Below, in pieces: positions 41,874-49,968 of a stretch of DNA of 64,000 bases (positions are counted from its first letter, which is position 1; each line of letters opens with the position of its first letter). The notes beneath the pieces are model-generated. The model did no database searches. It was given only the letters and a program-made list of their open reading frames with translations, and was not told the DNA's origin. The translations under genes were made by a program, and so were the position numbers. The DNA comes from Caulobacter sp. SLTY (GTDB taxonomy: Bacteria; Pseudomonadota; Alphaproteobacteria; Caulobacterales; Caulobacteraceae), in the NCBI RefSeq assembly GCF_009905535.1, contig NZ_JAAALA010000002.1:1-64000 (forward strand). The letters are read 5' to 3'.

Positions 41874-42611
41874 GTGCGGGGCGTCGCGCTCGTCACCGGG
41901 GCGGCCCGGCGTATAGGCCGCGCCCTGTCCCTGGCCGCCGCCGAGGCCGGCTATGACCTGGCCCTGCACCACCGCGCCGCGGCCAAGGACGCGGAGGCCC
42001 TGGCCCGCGAGTGCGCTGAGCGGGGGGCCAACTCTGTCATCCTGCCGGCCGAGCTGACCGAACCGGGCGCGCCGCAAGCCCTGATCGAAGCGGCGTTGCG
42101 GCTCGGCCCCCTGACCCTGCTGGTCAACAACGCCTCCCTGTTCGAGGACGACACCGCTCACAGCGCCACGGTCACGAGCCTGTCGGACCATATGGCGGTC
42201 AACCTCAACGCCCCCGTGCTGCTGGCTCAAACCTTCGCCGCCCGCGCCCCGGCCGGCAGCCTGATCGTCAACATCCTCGACCAGCGGGTCCTGCGGCCTA
42301 ATCCGCAGTTCTTCAGCTACAGCCTCAGCAAGGCCGCCCTCTGGCGGGCTACGCAAATCATGGCCCAGGCCTTCGCCCCCGATATCCGCGTTAACGGCAT
42401 CGGGCCGGGGCCGACCCTGGCGTCGATCCACCAGGCGCCGGGGGAGTTCGAGCGTGAGGTCGAGGGCACGCCGCTGGGCCGCGCCGTCGATCCGGGCGAG
42501 ATCGCCGCCGCCCTGCGCTATCTGATTGACGCGCCCTCGGTGACCGGCCAGATGATCGCCGTGGACAGCGGCCAGCACCTGGGCTGGCGCACCCCCGATT
42601 TCCTTGACTAG
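41874..42611 (+). CDS. SDR-family oxidoreductase, pteridine-reductase-like
   Basis: This is a 245-aa short-chain dehydrogenase. The cofactor site is TGAARRIGRALS, whose Arg after the Ala resembles NADPH-using pteridine reductases (PTR1/FolM). NNAS follows, then the catalytic Tyr-x3-Lys in YSLSKAAL, and late GQMIAVDSGQHLGW, close to FolM proteins. The gene is followed 10 nt later by folB, so dihydrobiopterin or dihydrofolate-type reduction is a reasonable inference. The start is a GTG at 41874. Confidence 0.87.
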   Translation: MRGVALVTGAARRIGRALSLAAAEAGYDLALHHRAAAKDAEALARECAERGANSVILPAELTEPGAPQALIEAALRLGPLTLLVNNASLFEDDTAHSATVTSLSDHMAVNLNAPVLLAQTFAARAPAGSLIVNILDQRVLRPNPQFFSYSLSKAALWRATQIMAQAFAPDIRVNGIGPGPTLASIHQAPGEFEREVEGTPLGRAVDPGEIAAALRYLIDAPSVTGQMIAVDSGQHLGWRTPDFLD

Positions 42612-42621
42612 AGGGGCCGTG

Positions 42622-43032
42622 ATGGCCTTGACGCCCGCCAGCATTCCGACCGAACCGTCCGCCACGCTTTCCGGAAAGGTCGTGGTCAGCAAGATCTTCG
42701 TCCACGGGGTGCGCCTCGAGGCCGAGGTCGGGGTCTATCCCCATGAGCGGGGCCGCACCCAGCCGCTGATCGTCGATGTCGAGCTGGACGTCGCCTGGGC
42801 CGGCGCCGACCGGCTGGCCGACACCGTCAACTACGAGACCATCGTGGCGGCCGCGCGCGCCGTGGTCGCCGAAGGCCATATCGAGCTGGTCGAAATCTTC
42901 GCCGAACACCTCGCCGGCCGCTGCATGACCGATCCTCGGGTCACCCGAGCCCGCATCCGGGTGGAGAAGCCCGAGGCCTTGGCCCCGCACGCCGCCGGGG
43001 CGGGGGTCGAGATCACCGTGGTGCGCGGCTGA
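42622..43032 (+). CDS. folB: dihydroneopterin aldolase
   Basis: FolB cleaves 7,8-dihydroneopterin to 6-hydroxymethyl-dihydropterin in folate synthesis. The 136-aa protein shows the family core IFVHGVRLEAEVGVYPHERGRTQPLIVDVEL, the DTVNYETIV motif and LVEIFAEHLA with the catalytic region; VRVEKPEAL is near the end. The ATG at 42622 is chosen with GAGGGG ahead; a TTG at 42604 overlaps the SDR gene. About 20 residues precede the usual FolB start. Confidence 0.93.
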   Translation: MALTPASIPTEPSATLSGKVVVSKIFVHGVRLEAEVGVYPHERGRTQPLIVDVELDVAWAGADRLADTVNYETIVAAARAVVAEGHIELVEIFAEHLAGRCMTDPRVTRARIRVEKPEALAPHAAGAGVEITVVRG

Positions 43033-43052
43033 GCGGGCCACAAACAACAGGG

Positions 43053-43595
43053 TTGATCCATTCGGCGAAGCTGGGGCCGATCCAGCCGACAACCGTCTGG
43101 CGGCTCGAGGCCGGCGTGCTTGTCGAGGAGCAGGGCCGCCGCAGCCGACGCATCGACCTTTCCACCGTTCGCCGCCTGCACCTGACCCCGGCGCGGGGCC
43201 GGCTTGCGGCGGGCGCCATTCTCGGCCTTCCGCGTGGCAACCTGGGCGTCTATTCGGGCCAGGCCCTATCGCTGCGCCCCGGCCCGGCCCCGGACAGCTA
43301 CGCCCCCTTCATCGCCGCCCTGGCCCGTGAGGTGGCGGAGGCCAGCCCCACGGCCCGGTTCACCGTGCCCGCCGTGGCCACCCAGGGGACGGTGGTCGGG
43401 GCCGCCGCTTTGCTGGGCGGCGGGGTGCTGGCGGTGGGCGGGTTCGCGGCGGCCGCGGGACAGCTGGACATTGGCCTGACCCTGGCCAGCCACATGGCCT
43501 TCGTCGCCATCCTGGCCCTGGCCCTCTTGCCCTGGCTGGACCGGGGCGCGGGGCGGTTCGATCCGCTGGCGATCCCGAAGGGGTTGCTGAGCTAA
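43053..43595 (+). CDS. membrane protein of unknown function
   Basis: The 180-aa protein has an N-terminal soluble part (about residues 1-105) that reads as short beta strands (TTVWRLEAGVLVEEQGRRSRRIDLSTV), reminiscent of a PH-like fold. Two membrane segments follow (about 113-133 and 137-157). The start is a TTG at 43053 shortly after folB; no better start is visible. I recognise no family. The proximity (20 nt) suggests co-transcription with folB. Confidence 0.7.
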   Translation: MIHSAKLGPIQPTTVWRLEAGVLVEEQGRRSRRIDLSTVRRLHLTPARGRLAAGAILGLPRGNLGVYSGQALSLRPGPAPDSYAPFIAALAREVAEASPTARFTVPAVATQGTVVGAAALLGGGVLAVGGFAAAAGQLDIGLTLASHMAFVAILALALLPWLDRGAGRFDPLAIPKGLLS

Positions 43596-43678
43596 CAGGG
43601 TTTTCATTTGCGGAACGGGTCCGCGCACCCAACATTCAGCTCATGCGCCATTCCGGCGCCGGAAGGACAAGAACCACA

Positions 43679-44080
43679 ATGACCGACAGCGTCACCGTCG
43701 CGCGCCCGCACGAAGATCGGGTCGTCCCGGCCGTGATCTACGGCCTTTACCTGTTCGGGGCGTTCAGCGTCCTGCTGACCGTCTTCATCGGCCTGATCGT
43801 CGCCTATGCCCAGCGCGGCTCGGCGGGAGAGCGGATGGAAACCCACTACACCTTCCTGATCCGCACCTTCTGGCTGACCATCTGGTGGTTCGTCATCGGG
43901 ATCGCCCTGATCCTGTTCGGCATCCCGCTGCTGATCGTGCTGATCGGCCTTCCGATGATCATAGTCGGCGGGGTGATCGTCAGCGTCGTGGGGATCTGGT
44001 TCATCGTCCGGACCTGCGTCGGCCTCTACTACCTGAGCCGGGACGAAGCCTATCCTCGCCCCATGAGCTGGCTGTTTTAA
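43679..44080 (+). CDS. DUF4870-type membrane protein
   Basis: The 133-aa protein has three to four membrane segments (starting VVPAVIYGLYLFG, FWLTIWWFVIGIALILFG, LIVLIGLPMIIVGGVIVSVVGIW). The sequence around AQRGSAGERMETHYTFLIRTFW is the conserved cytoplasmic loop of the DUF4870 family. The function of the family is unknown. The ATG at 43679 is preceded by GGAAGGA. A 7-bp stem-loop follows its stop. Confidence 0.85.
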   Translation: MTDSVTVARPHEDRVVPAVIYGLYLFGAFSVLLTVFIGLIVAYAQRGSAGERMETHYTFLIRTFWLTIWWFVIGIALILFGIPLLIVLIGLPMIIVGGVIVSVVGIWFIVRTCVGLYYLSRDEAYPRPMSWLF

Positions 44081-44091
44081 AGGCATATCGG

Positions 44092-44113
44092 CCGTCCGGC
44101 GCCCGTCGGACGG
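44092..44113 (+). terminator. stem-loop after DUF4870 gene
   Basis: CCGTCCG (44092-44098) pairs perfectly with CGGACGG (44107-44113) around an 8-nt loop, 11 nt after the stop codon. Only a short T-poor tail follows, so it may be a weak terminator or a 3'-end stabiliser. Confidence 0.45.
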
Positions 44114-44226
44114 TCTTGCCTGACGCCCCCGTTCCCCCGACAGTTGTGGGGTTTTGACGTTGGCCTTCCGGCGCCGTCCGGATCGCCCGTCGGGACCCCT
44201 TCACGGGGAGCGGGGAGCGCTGGGTC

Positions 44227-45294
44227 ATGGTTTCACGATTGATCGGACTGATGCTGGGGCTGCTGATCGCCGCCGCCGGCTGGATCATCGTCCGCCCGTT
44301 GGGCGAGATCGGGCCGGCCCTGCCGGTCGTCGACCTGGCGCAGTTCGAGGGCTTGCGCGCCCTGATCGGCTGGGGCGCCCTGGCGCTCGGCGGGCTGGCG
44401 GTGGTGGTCAACCTCTGGCCGGGTCGTGATAAGCCGCGCCGCCGGGCCGCATCTGGACCCTCCGCGACCATCACCTTCGCCGACGACCCGCCCGCGCCGC
44501 AGCCGGTCGCCAACCCGGCGCCGGAGCGACCGCTGCAGTTGATCGCCACGCCGATCGTCACCCCGACCGCCGCGACGGCTACGGCCGAACCGCTGGTGTT
44601 CGCGCCCGGCGCGCCGGCTCCGACGCTCGCGCCGGTTCCGCCCGCGCCCGTCACTGTCGCGCCGGTCGCCCAGAAGCCGCTGGCCGACGGCCCGGCCCAG
44701 GAAACCTTCGGCCAGCTGCGGGAGATGCTGCGCGGCAAGGTCCGCGCCGAGGCGTGGGGCGAAGCCGGCCAGATTCTCCAGCGCCTGCCCAAGCTGGCCC
44801 TCACCCACCGCGACCGCATGGCCGCCGCACAGGATCTGGGTGACTTCTGCCGCAGCCAGGGCCGGGTCGAGGACGCCTCCGAGGCTTATGGCCAGGCCCT
44901 GTCCTACGCCCGGCTGCTGCACGAGATCGAACCGGCCGACCCGGTCGGCGCCTCCGACCTGGCCGGCGCCCTGGTCAGTGTCGGCGACATGGCCGCAGAC
45001 GAGGGCCGGCTGGACGCCGCCCTGGGGGCCTATGAGGAGGCGGTGTCCCTGCGCCGCCGCCTGGTCGCCGACCATGGCGCGCGTCGTCTCGACCGCCGGG
45101 CGCTCAGCCTCGCCCTGGAGCGCTTGGCCGACGCCCGCGAGGACCGCGGCCACCGGGTGAGGGCGCTGGACCTCTACCGCGAGAGCGCTGAGATCGCCGG
45201 CGCTCTGGCGGCGGAGGACCCGCAGCGCTACGGCGCGGATCTGCAGGGCACGCGGACGCGGCTGAGCGAGCTGGAAGCGCGGTTGAGCGTGTAG
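44227..45294 (+). CDS. TPR-repeat membrane protein of unknown function
   Basis: The 355-aa protein has two N-terminal membrane segments (about residues 5-24 and 46-64), a Pro/Ala-rich linker (about 75-150) and a C-terminal helical region (about 160-350). The helical region has tetratricopeptide-like repeats, for example DFCRSQGRVEDASEAYGQAL and DMAADEGRLDAALGAYEEAV. It probably scaffolds protein-protein contacts at the cytoplasmic face. No partner is evident. The start has GGGGAG about 10 nt ahead. Confidence 0.8.
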   Translation: MVSRLIGLMLGLLIAAAGWIIVRPLGEIGPALPVVDLAQFEGLRALIGWGALALGGLAVVVNLWPGRDKPRRRAASGPSATITFADDPPAPQPVANPAPERPLQLIATPIVTPTAATATAEPLVFAPGAPAPTLAPVPPAPVTVAPVAQKPLADGPAQETFGQLREMLRGKVRAEAWGEAGQILQRLPKLALTHRDRMAAAQDLGDFCRSQGRVEDASEAYGQALSYARLLHEIEPADPVGASDLAGALVSVGDMAADEGRLDAALGAYEEAVSLRRRLVADHGARRLDRRALSLALERLADAREDRGHRVRALDLYRESAEIAGALAAEDPQRYGADLQGTRTRLSELEARLSV

Positions 45295-45313
45295 ACGCGA
45301 ACAACCCCAAAGC

Positions 45314-45451
45314 CCGTCATCCTCGGCCTTGTGCCGAGGACCCATTGGTCCGCGTGATGGAACGGTCGGGGTGCGTCTCCGGCCCGCGTGCAATCCCGCA
45401 GGCTCGTGCGAGCTGAACAGTGGGTCCTCGGCACAAGGCCGAGGATGACGG
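45314..45451. repeat. palindromic intergenic element, family B, copy 1
   Basis: The element is 138 nt with perfect 31-bp terminal inverted repeats (45314-45344 and 45421-45451). Each terminal repeat begins CCGTCATCC and contains its own hairpin, CCTCGGC-cttgt-GCCGAGG. The 76-nt interior has no reading frame of note. It lies between the convergent TPR gene and ilvE. Copy 2 is at 56891-57027. Confidence 0.85.
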
Positions 45452-45513
45452 AGTGTGGGGGTGGATTGGGGTAGGGGAGGGGCGCTGGGCGATCCCTCCC
45501 CTAGTTTCACGAC

Positions 45514-46410
45514 CTAGGCCGCCGCGGTCGCCAGGGCTTCGCCGCGCACCAGGCGGGCGTAGTCGTCCATCAGGGTCAGCGAGATCGTGCCCGGGGTGAA
45601 GGTGAACTCGCCCACCTCGGCCACCGGGGTCACCTCGGCGGCGGTGCCGGTGATGAACAGCTCGCTGAACGTGCCCAGCTCCTCGAACGGGATGTGCCGC
45701 TCGATGATCTGGTAGCCGCGCTGCCGGGCCAGCTTCATCACCGTGCGACGGGTGATGCCGTCCAGGAAGCAGTCGGGGGTGGGCGTATGGATCACCCCGT
45801 CGCGCACCAGGAAGACGTTGGCGCCGGTCGCCTCGGCGATATAGCCCCGGTAGTCCTGCATCAGGGCGTCCGCATAGCCGTCGCGCTCGGCGGCGTGCTT
45901 GGAGATGGTGCAGATCATGTAGAGGCCGGCGGCCTTGGCGTCGGTCGGGGCGGTCTTCGGGTCCGGCCGGCGATAGAGGGCGTGCGCCAGGCGAATGCCC
46001 TTCTTCTTCTGCTCGGGGTCGAAGTAGCTGGGCCAGTCCCACACGGCGATGGCCACGTGGATCTTGGTCTGCTGGGCGGAAACCCCGATCATCTCGCTGC
46101 CGCGCCAGGCGATGGGGCGCAGATAGCAGTCGGTCAGGCCGTTGCGGGCGCAGGTTTCCTTGCAGGCGGCGTCGATCTCCGCCACCGTGTAGGGGATTTT
46201 GAAATCCAGGATCTCGGCCGACTTGAACAGACGCTCGGTATGGGCCGTGAGCTCGAAAATTTCCCCGTTGTACATCCGCTCGCCTTCGAACACGGCGGAG
46301 GCGTAATGAAGGCCATGGGTCAGTACGTGCACCTTCGCGTCGCGCCAGGGCACGAATTGCCCGTCAAACCAAATGACGCCGTCACGATCGTCGAAGGGAA
46401 CCAGGGACAT
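45514..46410 (-). CDS. ilvE: branched-chain amino acid aminotransferase
   Basis: IlvE transfers amino groups between glutamate and the keto acids of valine, leucine and isoleucine, using PLP. The 298-aa protein shows HGLHYASAVFEG near the N-terminus, the PLP Lys in TDAKAAGLY, GYADALMQDYRGYIAEATGANVF, and the phosphate-binding ITGTAAEVTPV. The length fits the class IV family. It is divergent from the MarR gene across 80 nt. Repeat B copy 1 lies downstream. Confidence 0.94.
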   Translation of the reverse strand: MSLVPFDDRDGVIWFDGQFVPWRDAKVHVLTHGLHYASAVFEGERMYNGEIFELTAHTERLFKSAEILDFKIPYTVAEIDAACKETCARNGLTDCYLRPIAWRGSEMIGVSAQQTKIHVAIAVWDWPSYFDPEQKKKGIRLAHALYRRPDPKTAPTDAKAAGLYMICTISKHAAERDGYADALMQDYRGYIAEATGANVFLVRDGVIHTPTPDCFLDGITRRTVMKLARQRGYQIIERHIPFEELGTFSELFITGTAAEVTPVAEVGEFTFTPGTISLTLMDDYARLVRGEALATAAA

Positions 46411-46446
46411 AGGGTTGTTTTCTCCTGTTCAGAAACGTCTTATCCC

Positions 46447-46465
46447 GGACCTGGCCCAGGGGTCC
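46447..46465 (+). promoter_or_regulatory. candidate operator between ilvE and MarR gene
   Basis: CCTGG-C-CCAGG (46450-46460), flanked by GGA on the left and GGTCC on the right, is a near-complete 19-nt palindrome in the 80-nt divergent region, about 25 nt ahead of the MarR-family start. Autoregulation by the MarR protein is a guess from position and symmetry. Confidence 0.3.
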
Positions 46466-46490
46466 AAGGAAAAGCGCGGGGCCTCATAGC

Positions 46491-46973
46491 ATGAATTCGC
46501 CCGCTGATCCCCGGCTGATCCTCAGCGAATCTGAACTCGATCTGGGGCTGGAGCTGGTGCTGCTGGCCCAGACCGGCATCTGGACCGCGGTCGATGCAGC
46601 CCTGGAGGGGGAGGCCAAGGGGCTGGGACGCGGCCATTGGCGAGTGGCCTTCCTGGTCCGGCGACGGCCGGGCGTGGGGGTGAAGGAGCTGGCCCGGCTC
46701 ACCGGCCTGACCAAACAGGCGGCCAGCAAGACCCTGGCGGACCTGGAGGCGCTCGGCCTGGTGGAAAAGACGCCCGGCGAACTCGACACCCGCCGTCGCC
46801 CGGCCAGCCTGACCGCCGAGGGATTGGCCTTCGAGGCCCGGGTCGGCGAGCGGCTGCGGGGGCTGGTGGCGATGGCCTATCGCGACGGGGGCCTTGACGG
46901 CGTGGGCGCGGCGCGGCGCATTCTGGCCTCCCTGGCCGGGCCTCGCCTGACCGTGCGGCGGGAGGAGCCATGA
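46491..46973 (+). CDS. MarR-family transcriptional regulator (PetP-like)
   Basis: The 160-aa winged-helix regulator has a recognition region VKELARLTGLTKQAASKTLADLEALGLVEKT and a wing with DTRRRPASLTAEG, typical of MarR. It overlaps the downstream response-regulator gene by four bases (ATGA). The pair MarR plus OmpR-type regulator corresponds to the PetP-PetR arrangement described in Rhodobacter, where PetP affects PetR. It is divergent from ilvE. A ligand is not predictable. Confidence 0.87.
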   Translation: MNSPADPRLILSESELDLGLELVLLAQTGIWTAVDAALEGEAKGLGRGHWRVAFLVRRRPGVGVKELARLTGLTKQAASKTLADLEALGLVEKTPGELDTRRRPASLTAEGLAFEARVGERLRGLVAMAYRDGGLDGVGAARRILASLAGPRLTVRREEP

Positions 46974-47656
46974 GCGACAGACATCTCCTCGTCGTGGATG
47001 ACGATGACCGCATCCGCGACCTGCTCAAGCAGTTCCTCAACCGGGGCGGCTTTCGAGTGACCACGGCGGCCAATGCGGAAGGCGCCGAGCGGCTGCTGGG
47101 CACGCTCGACTTCGACCTGGTGATTCTCGACGTGATGATGCCGGGCGAGGACGGGATGAGTTTCGCCCGCCGGCTGCGCGCCACGCCCGGACCCACGGCC
47201 AAGGCGCCGATCCTGATGCTGACCGCCCGGGGCGAGACCGCCGACCGCATCGAGGGGCTGAGCGCCGGGGTCGACGACTATCTGGCCAAGCCGTTCGAGC
47301 CGCAGGAGCTGATGCTGCGGATCGAGGCCATCCTGCGCCGCGCCGGTCCTCGCGCCAGCGGCGAGGCGCCCCTGTCGCTGGGCCGCTGCAAGTTCGACCC
47401 GGTGCGGGGCGAACTGACCCGCGACGGCGCCCCGGTTCGGCTGACCGAGGCCGAGGTCGACCTGTTGCGCACCCTGGCCAAGGCCCCGCATGCGCCGATC
47501 GACCGCTACACCCTGGCCCGCGATGACGCCGACGCGGCCGGCCGGGCGGTGGACGTGCAGGTCACCCGCCTGCGCCGCAAGATCGAGGATGACCCCAAGA
47601 CGCCGCGCTACCTGCAGACGGTGCGCGGCGTGGGCTACCTGCTGGCGCCCGATTGA
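46970..47656 (+). CDS. OmpR-family response regulator (PetR-like)
   Basis: The 228-aa protein has a receiver domain with phospho-acceptor D54 in VILDVMMPGEDG and Lys in DDYLAKPFEP, followed by an OmpR-type winged helix (VDVQVTRLRRKIEDDPKTPRYLQTVRGVGYLL). The start overlaps the MarR gene in ATGA, so the two are translated together. The cognate kinase is presumably the sensor gene at 47835, separated only by repeat family C. The regulon is unknown; by analogy to PetR or EnvZ/OmpR-type systems, envelope or respiratory genes are possible. Confidence 0.92.
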   Translation: MSDRHLLVVDDDDRIRDLLKQFLNRGGFRVTTAANAEGAERLLGTLDFDLVILDVMMPGEDGMSFARRLRATPGPTAKAPILMLTARGETADRIEGLSAGVDDYLAKPFEPQELMLRIEAILRRAGPRASGEAPLSLGRCKFDPVRGELTRDGAPVRLTEAEVDLLRTLAKAPHAPIDRYTLARDDADAAGRAVDVQVTRLRRKIEDDPKTPRYLQTVRGVGYLLAPD

Positions 47657-47674
47657 TGGCCACGCAGCACGACT

Positions 47675-47802
47675 TTCCCCTCTCCCGCGAGGGAGAGGGA
47701 GGGGCCCGCGACGCGAAGCAGCGTGGGAGGGAGAGGGTTTACGAACGCCAACCTTCGACCCTCCGTAAACCCTCCCCCTACCCCCTCCCTCAGGGAGGGG
47801 GG
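47675..47802. repeat. palindromic intergenic element, family C
   Basis: The element has hairpins at both ends: CCTCTCCC-gcga-GGGAGAGG (47679-47698) and CCCCCTCCCT/AGGGAGGGGG (47781-47801). It also has an internal perfect 10-bp inverted repeat AGGGTTTACG (47734-47743) with CGTAAACCCT (47764-47773). It separates the response-regulator and sensor-kinase genes, which otherwise look like one operon. Confidence 0.75.
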
Positions 47803-47834
47803 CGCCTAGGCCTGCCAACGGCGGATGTGGCCGC

Positions 47835-49178
47835 ATGAAAATCCGCGCCCTTCGCATCTTCGTGCCGCGGGCCATCAAGCGGTGGCTGCCGCAGTCGCTG
47901 TTCGCCCGCACCCTGCTGATCATCGTGCTGCCGGTGGCGATCATGCAGGGGCTGATCACCTGGATTTTTTTCGACCTGCACTGGCAGGCGGTGTCCTCAG
48001 GGCTGACCGACAGTCTGGCCGGCGACGTGGCCTGGATTACCGAGACCTATGAGGGGGCCCCGGCCGACCTGCCGCGTCTGGCGGCCCGCGCCGAAAGGAA
48101 CCTGTCGCTCTCAGTCGCCTTCAAGCCGGGCGAAACCCTGTCGACCAATCGCAAGCAGGCCTACTTCGCCCCGGAGGACCGGGCGCTGGAGGCGGCGCTG
48201 GACCGGCGGCTGGACCGGCCCTTCTGGTTCAACAACCGGTCCTACAACAGCTGGGTCCAGATCGAGGCGCCGGTGCGCGGCGGGGTGCTGCGCATCTATG
48301 CGCCGCGTGAGCGGGCCTTCGCGGCCTCGGGCTGGATCTTCATCATCTGGATGAGCAGCGCCACCCTGCTGCTGACCGCCATCGCCATCCTGTTCATCCG
48401 CAATCAGGTCCGCGCCATCGAGCGGCTGGCCGAGGCGGCCGAGGCGTTCGGCAAGGGGGTGGAGGGGCCCGAACCCTTCAAGCCCTATGGCGCCAAGGAG
48501 GTCCGCCAGGCCGCCCAGGCCTTCCTGTCGATGAAGGCTCGCATCCAGCGCCACCTGGAGCAGCGCACCGTGCTGCTGGCCAGCGTCAGTCACGACCTGC
48601 GCACGCCGCTGACCCGGCTGAAACTGGAAATGGCCCTGGCCGAACCGACCAGCCAGACCGAGGCGATCAAGCGCGACCTTTCCGAAATGGAGCATATGAT
48701 CGACGAATACCTCGACTTCGCCCGAGGCGAGGGGACCGAGGCGGTCGAGCCCACCGATCTGGCCGCTTTGCTGGCCCAGGCGCGGGACGATGCGGCGCGC
48801 GGCGGGGCGAAGGTGACCTTGACCGTCGAGCCCGGCCTGATGGCCGAGGTGCGACCCAATGCGATTAAGCGGGCGCTGGACAACCTGGTTTCGAACGCCG
48901 CGGGCCATGGGACGACCGTGGCGATTTCCGCCGCCCGCACCCCGGCCGGCAGCCTGGAGATCGCGGTCGAGGATGACGGGCCCGGGATCGCCGAGGACAG
49001 GTACGAGGAAGCCTTCAAGCCGTTCAGCCGGCTGGACGAGTCGCGCAACCAGAACCGCAAGGGGGTGGGCCTGGGTTTGGCCATCGTCCGCGACGTGGCG
49101 CGAAGCCACGGGGGCGAGGTGTTCCTGGCGCGATCGACGCTGGGCGGCCTGAAGGCGACGATCCGGTTGCCGGGGTAG
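47835..49178 (+). CDS. EnvZ-type sensor histidine kinase
   Basis: This is a 447-aa inner-membrane kinase: TM1 at about residues 25-47, a periplasmic sensor domain (50-163), TM2 at about 166-188, a HAMP linker (190-240), HisKA with H253 in ASVSHDLRTPLTRLK, and the HATPase domain with N-box NLVSNAAGHG, G1 EDDGPGI and G2 GVGLGLAIV. The H-box and linker resemble EnvZ. It is the probable partner of the OmpR-type regulator upstream, although repeat family C (about 130 nt) lies between them. Confidence 0.92.
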   Translation: MKIRALRIFVPRAIKRWLPQSLFARTLLIIVLPVAIMQGLITWIFFDLHWQAVSSGLTDSLAGDVAWITETYEGAPADLPRLAARAERNLSLSVAFKPGETLSTNRKQAYFAPEDRALEAALDRRLDRPFWFNNRSYNSWVQIEAPVRGGVLRIYAPRERAFAASGWIFIIWMSSATLLLTAIAILFIRNQVRAIERLAEAAEAFGKGVEGPEPFKPYGAKEVRQAAQAFLSMKARIQRHLEQRTVLLASVSHDLRTPLTRLKLEMALAEPTSQTEAIKRDLSEMEHMIDEYLDFARGEGTEAVEPTDLAALLAQARDDAARGGAKVTLTVEPGLMAEVRPNAIKRALDNLVSNAAGHGTTVAISAARTPAGSLEIAVEDDGPGIAEDRYEEAFKPFSRLDESRNQNRKGVGLGLAIVRDVARSHGGEVFLARSTLGGLKATIRLPG

Positions 49179-49211
49179 GATGTCTCACCCGCTTGCGGGG
49201 GAGGACGAGGA

Positions 49212-49841
49212 CTACTCAGGCCAGAGGTCGGTGACGCCGCCTTTGCGGTTGAGCATGTGGGTGGCGCGTTTGATCACCGTCAGCAGGCGTTCGATCCGCG
49301 CATCGCCATCATAGCTCAGGTCGGCGCGGGCCAGGCCCTCGAGCATGAAGCGGGCAAGGTCGCGGCTGGCCTGGAAGCGGGGGCCGGCGCCGGCGTGGAG
49401 CATCTTCAGGAAATGATCGCCGATCTGAGCCCGGTCGAACTCGGCACGGGCCGGAGCGATCAGGGCGGCGACTGTCGGATCCGTCCGCGCCGCGGCCTCC
49501 AGCTCCATGAAGGCGGTGAAGGCCGGGTGGCGCAGCAGCTCCCAATAGCTGTCGATGGCGTGCTCGGTTACGTCTGCGCCGGACGGAAGGTCCTCGGCCG
49601 CGCGACGGAACAGCTCGGCCCGCTCGGCCTGGAGGTGTTCGATCACCGCCTCCAGCAGGTCCTCGCGGGTGGGGAAGTGGTAGAGCATGGCGCCGCGCGT
49701 GATGCCGGCGGCCTCGGCCACGGCGGCATTGGTCGCAGCCGCGTAGCCGCCGGCGGCGATCACCGCCACCGCCTCGTCGAGAATTCGCGCCCGGGTCCGA
49801 CGCGACTTTGGCGTGTCCCGATCCTTACGCAGTACTTCCAT
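49212..49841 (-). CDS. TetR-family transcriptional regulator
   Basis: The 209-aa protein has a helix-turn-helix near the N-terminus (VAEAAGITRGAMLYHFPTREDLL) and a helical ligand domain. It is divergent from the metallophosphoesterase-glycosyltransferase pair with 127 nt between the starts. The shared region contains three TTGCAGTG half-sites (two as an inverted pair), the most likely targets of this protein. A lipid-related ligand is possible by context, but nothing in the sequence shows it. Confidence 0.9.
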   Translation of the reverse strand: MEVLRKDRDTPKSRRTRARILDEAVAVIAAGGYAAATNAAVAEAAGITRGAMLYHFPTREDLLEAVIEHLQAERAELFRRAAEDLPSGADVTEHAIDSYWELLRHPAFTAFMELEAAARTDPTVAALIAPARAEFDRAQIGDHFLKMLHAGAGPRFQASRDLARFMLEGLARADLSYDGDARIERLLTVIKRATHMLNRKGGVTDLWPE

Positions 49842-49889
49842 GCGCTCGATCTAGGTAACCGCTGTTCATGTCGCAATGCACAATCATCC

Positions 49890-49960
49890 CACTGCAACCG
49901 GTTTCATTGCAGTGACACGAAATCAGCCTACCGGCCGGGCATTTCAGGCGGATTGCAGTG
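49890..49960. promoter_or_regulatory. three-site operator candidate between TetR gene and plcP
   Basis: CACTGCAA (49890-49897) and TTGCAGTG (49907-49914) form a perfect 8-bp inverted repeat with a 9-nt spacer. A third TTGCAGTG is found at 49953-49960, 9 nt before the plcP start. The spacing and location between divergent genes fit a TetR-type operator that would also cover the plcP translation start region. Confidence 0.55.
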
Positions 49961-49968
49961 GATCAAAA

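Noticed and set aside
49861..49920. Pho box in front of plcP
   Set aside because: TGTCAC occurs on the minus strand but the second repeat at the expected 11-bp period is degenerate; the TTGCAGTG repeats explain the region better.
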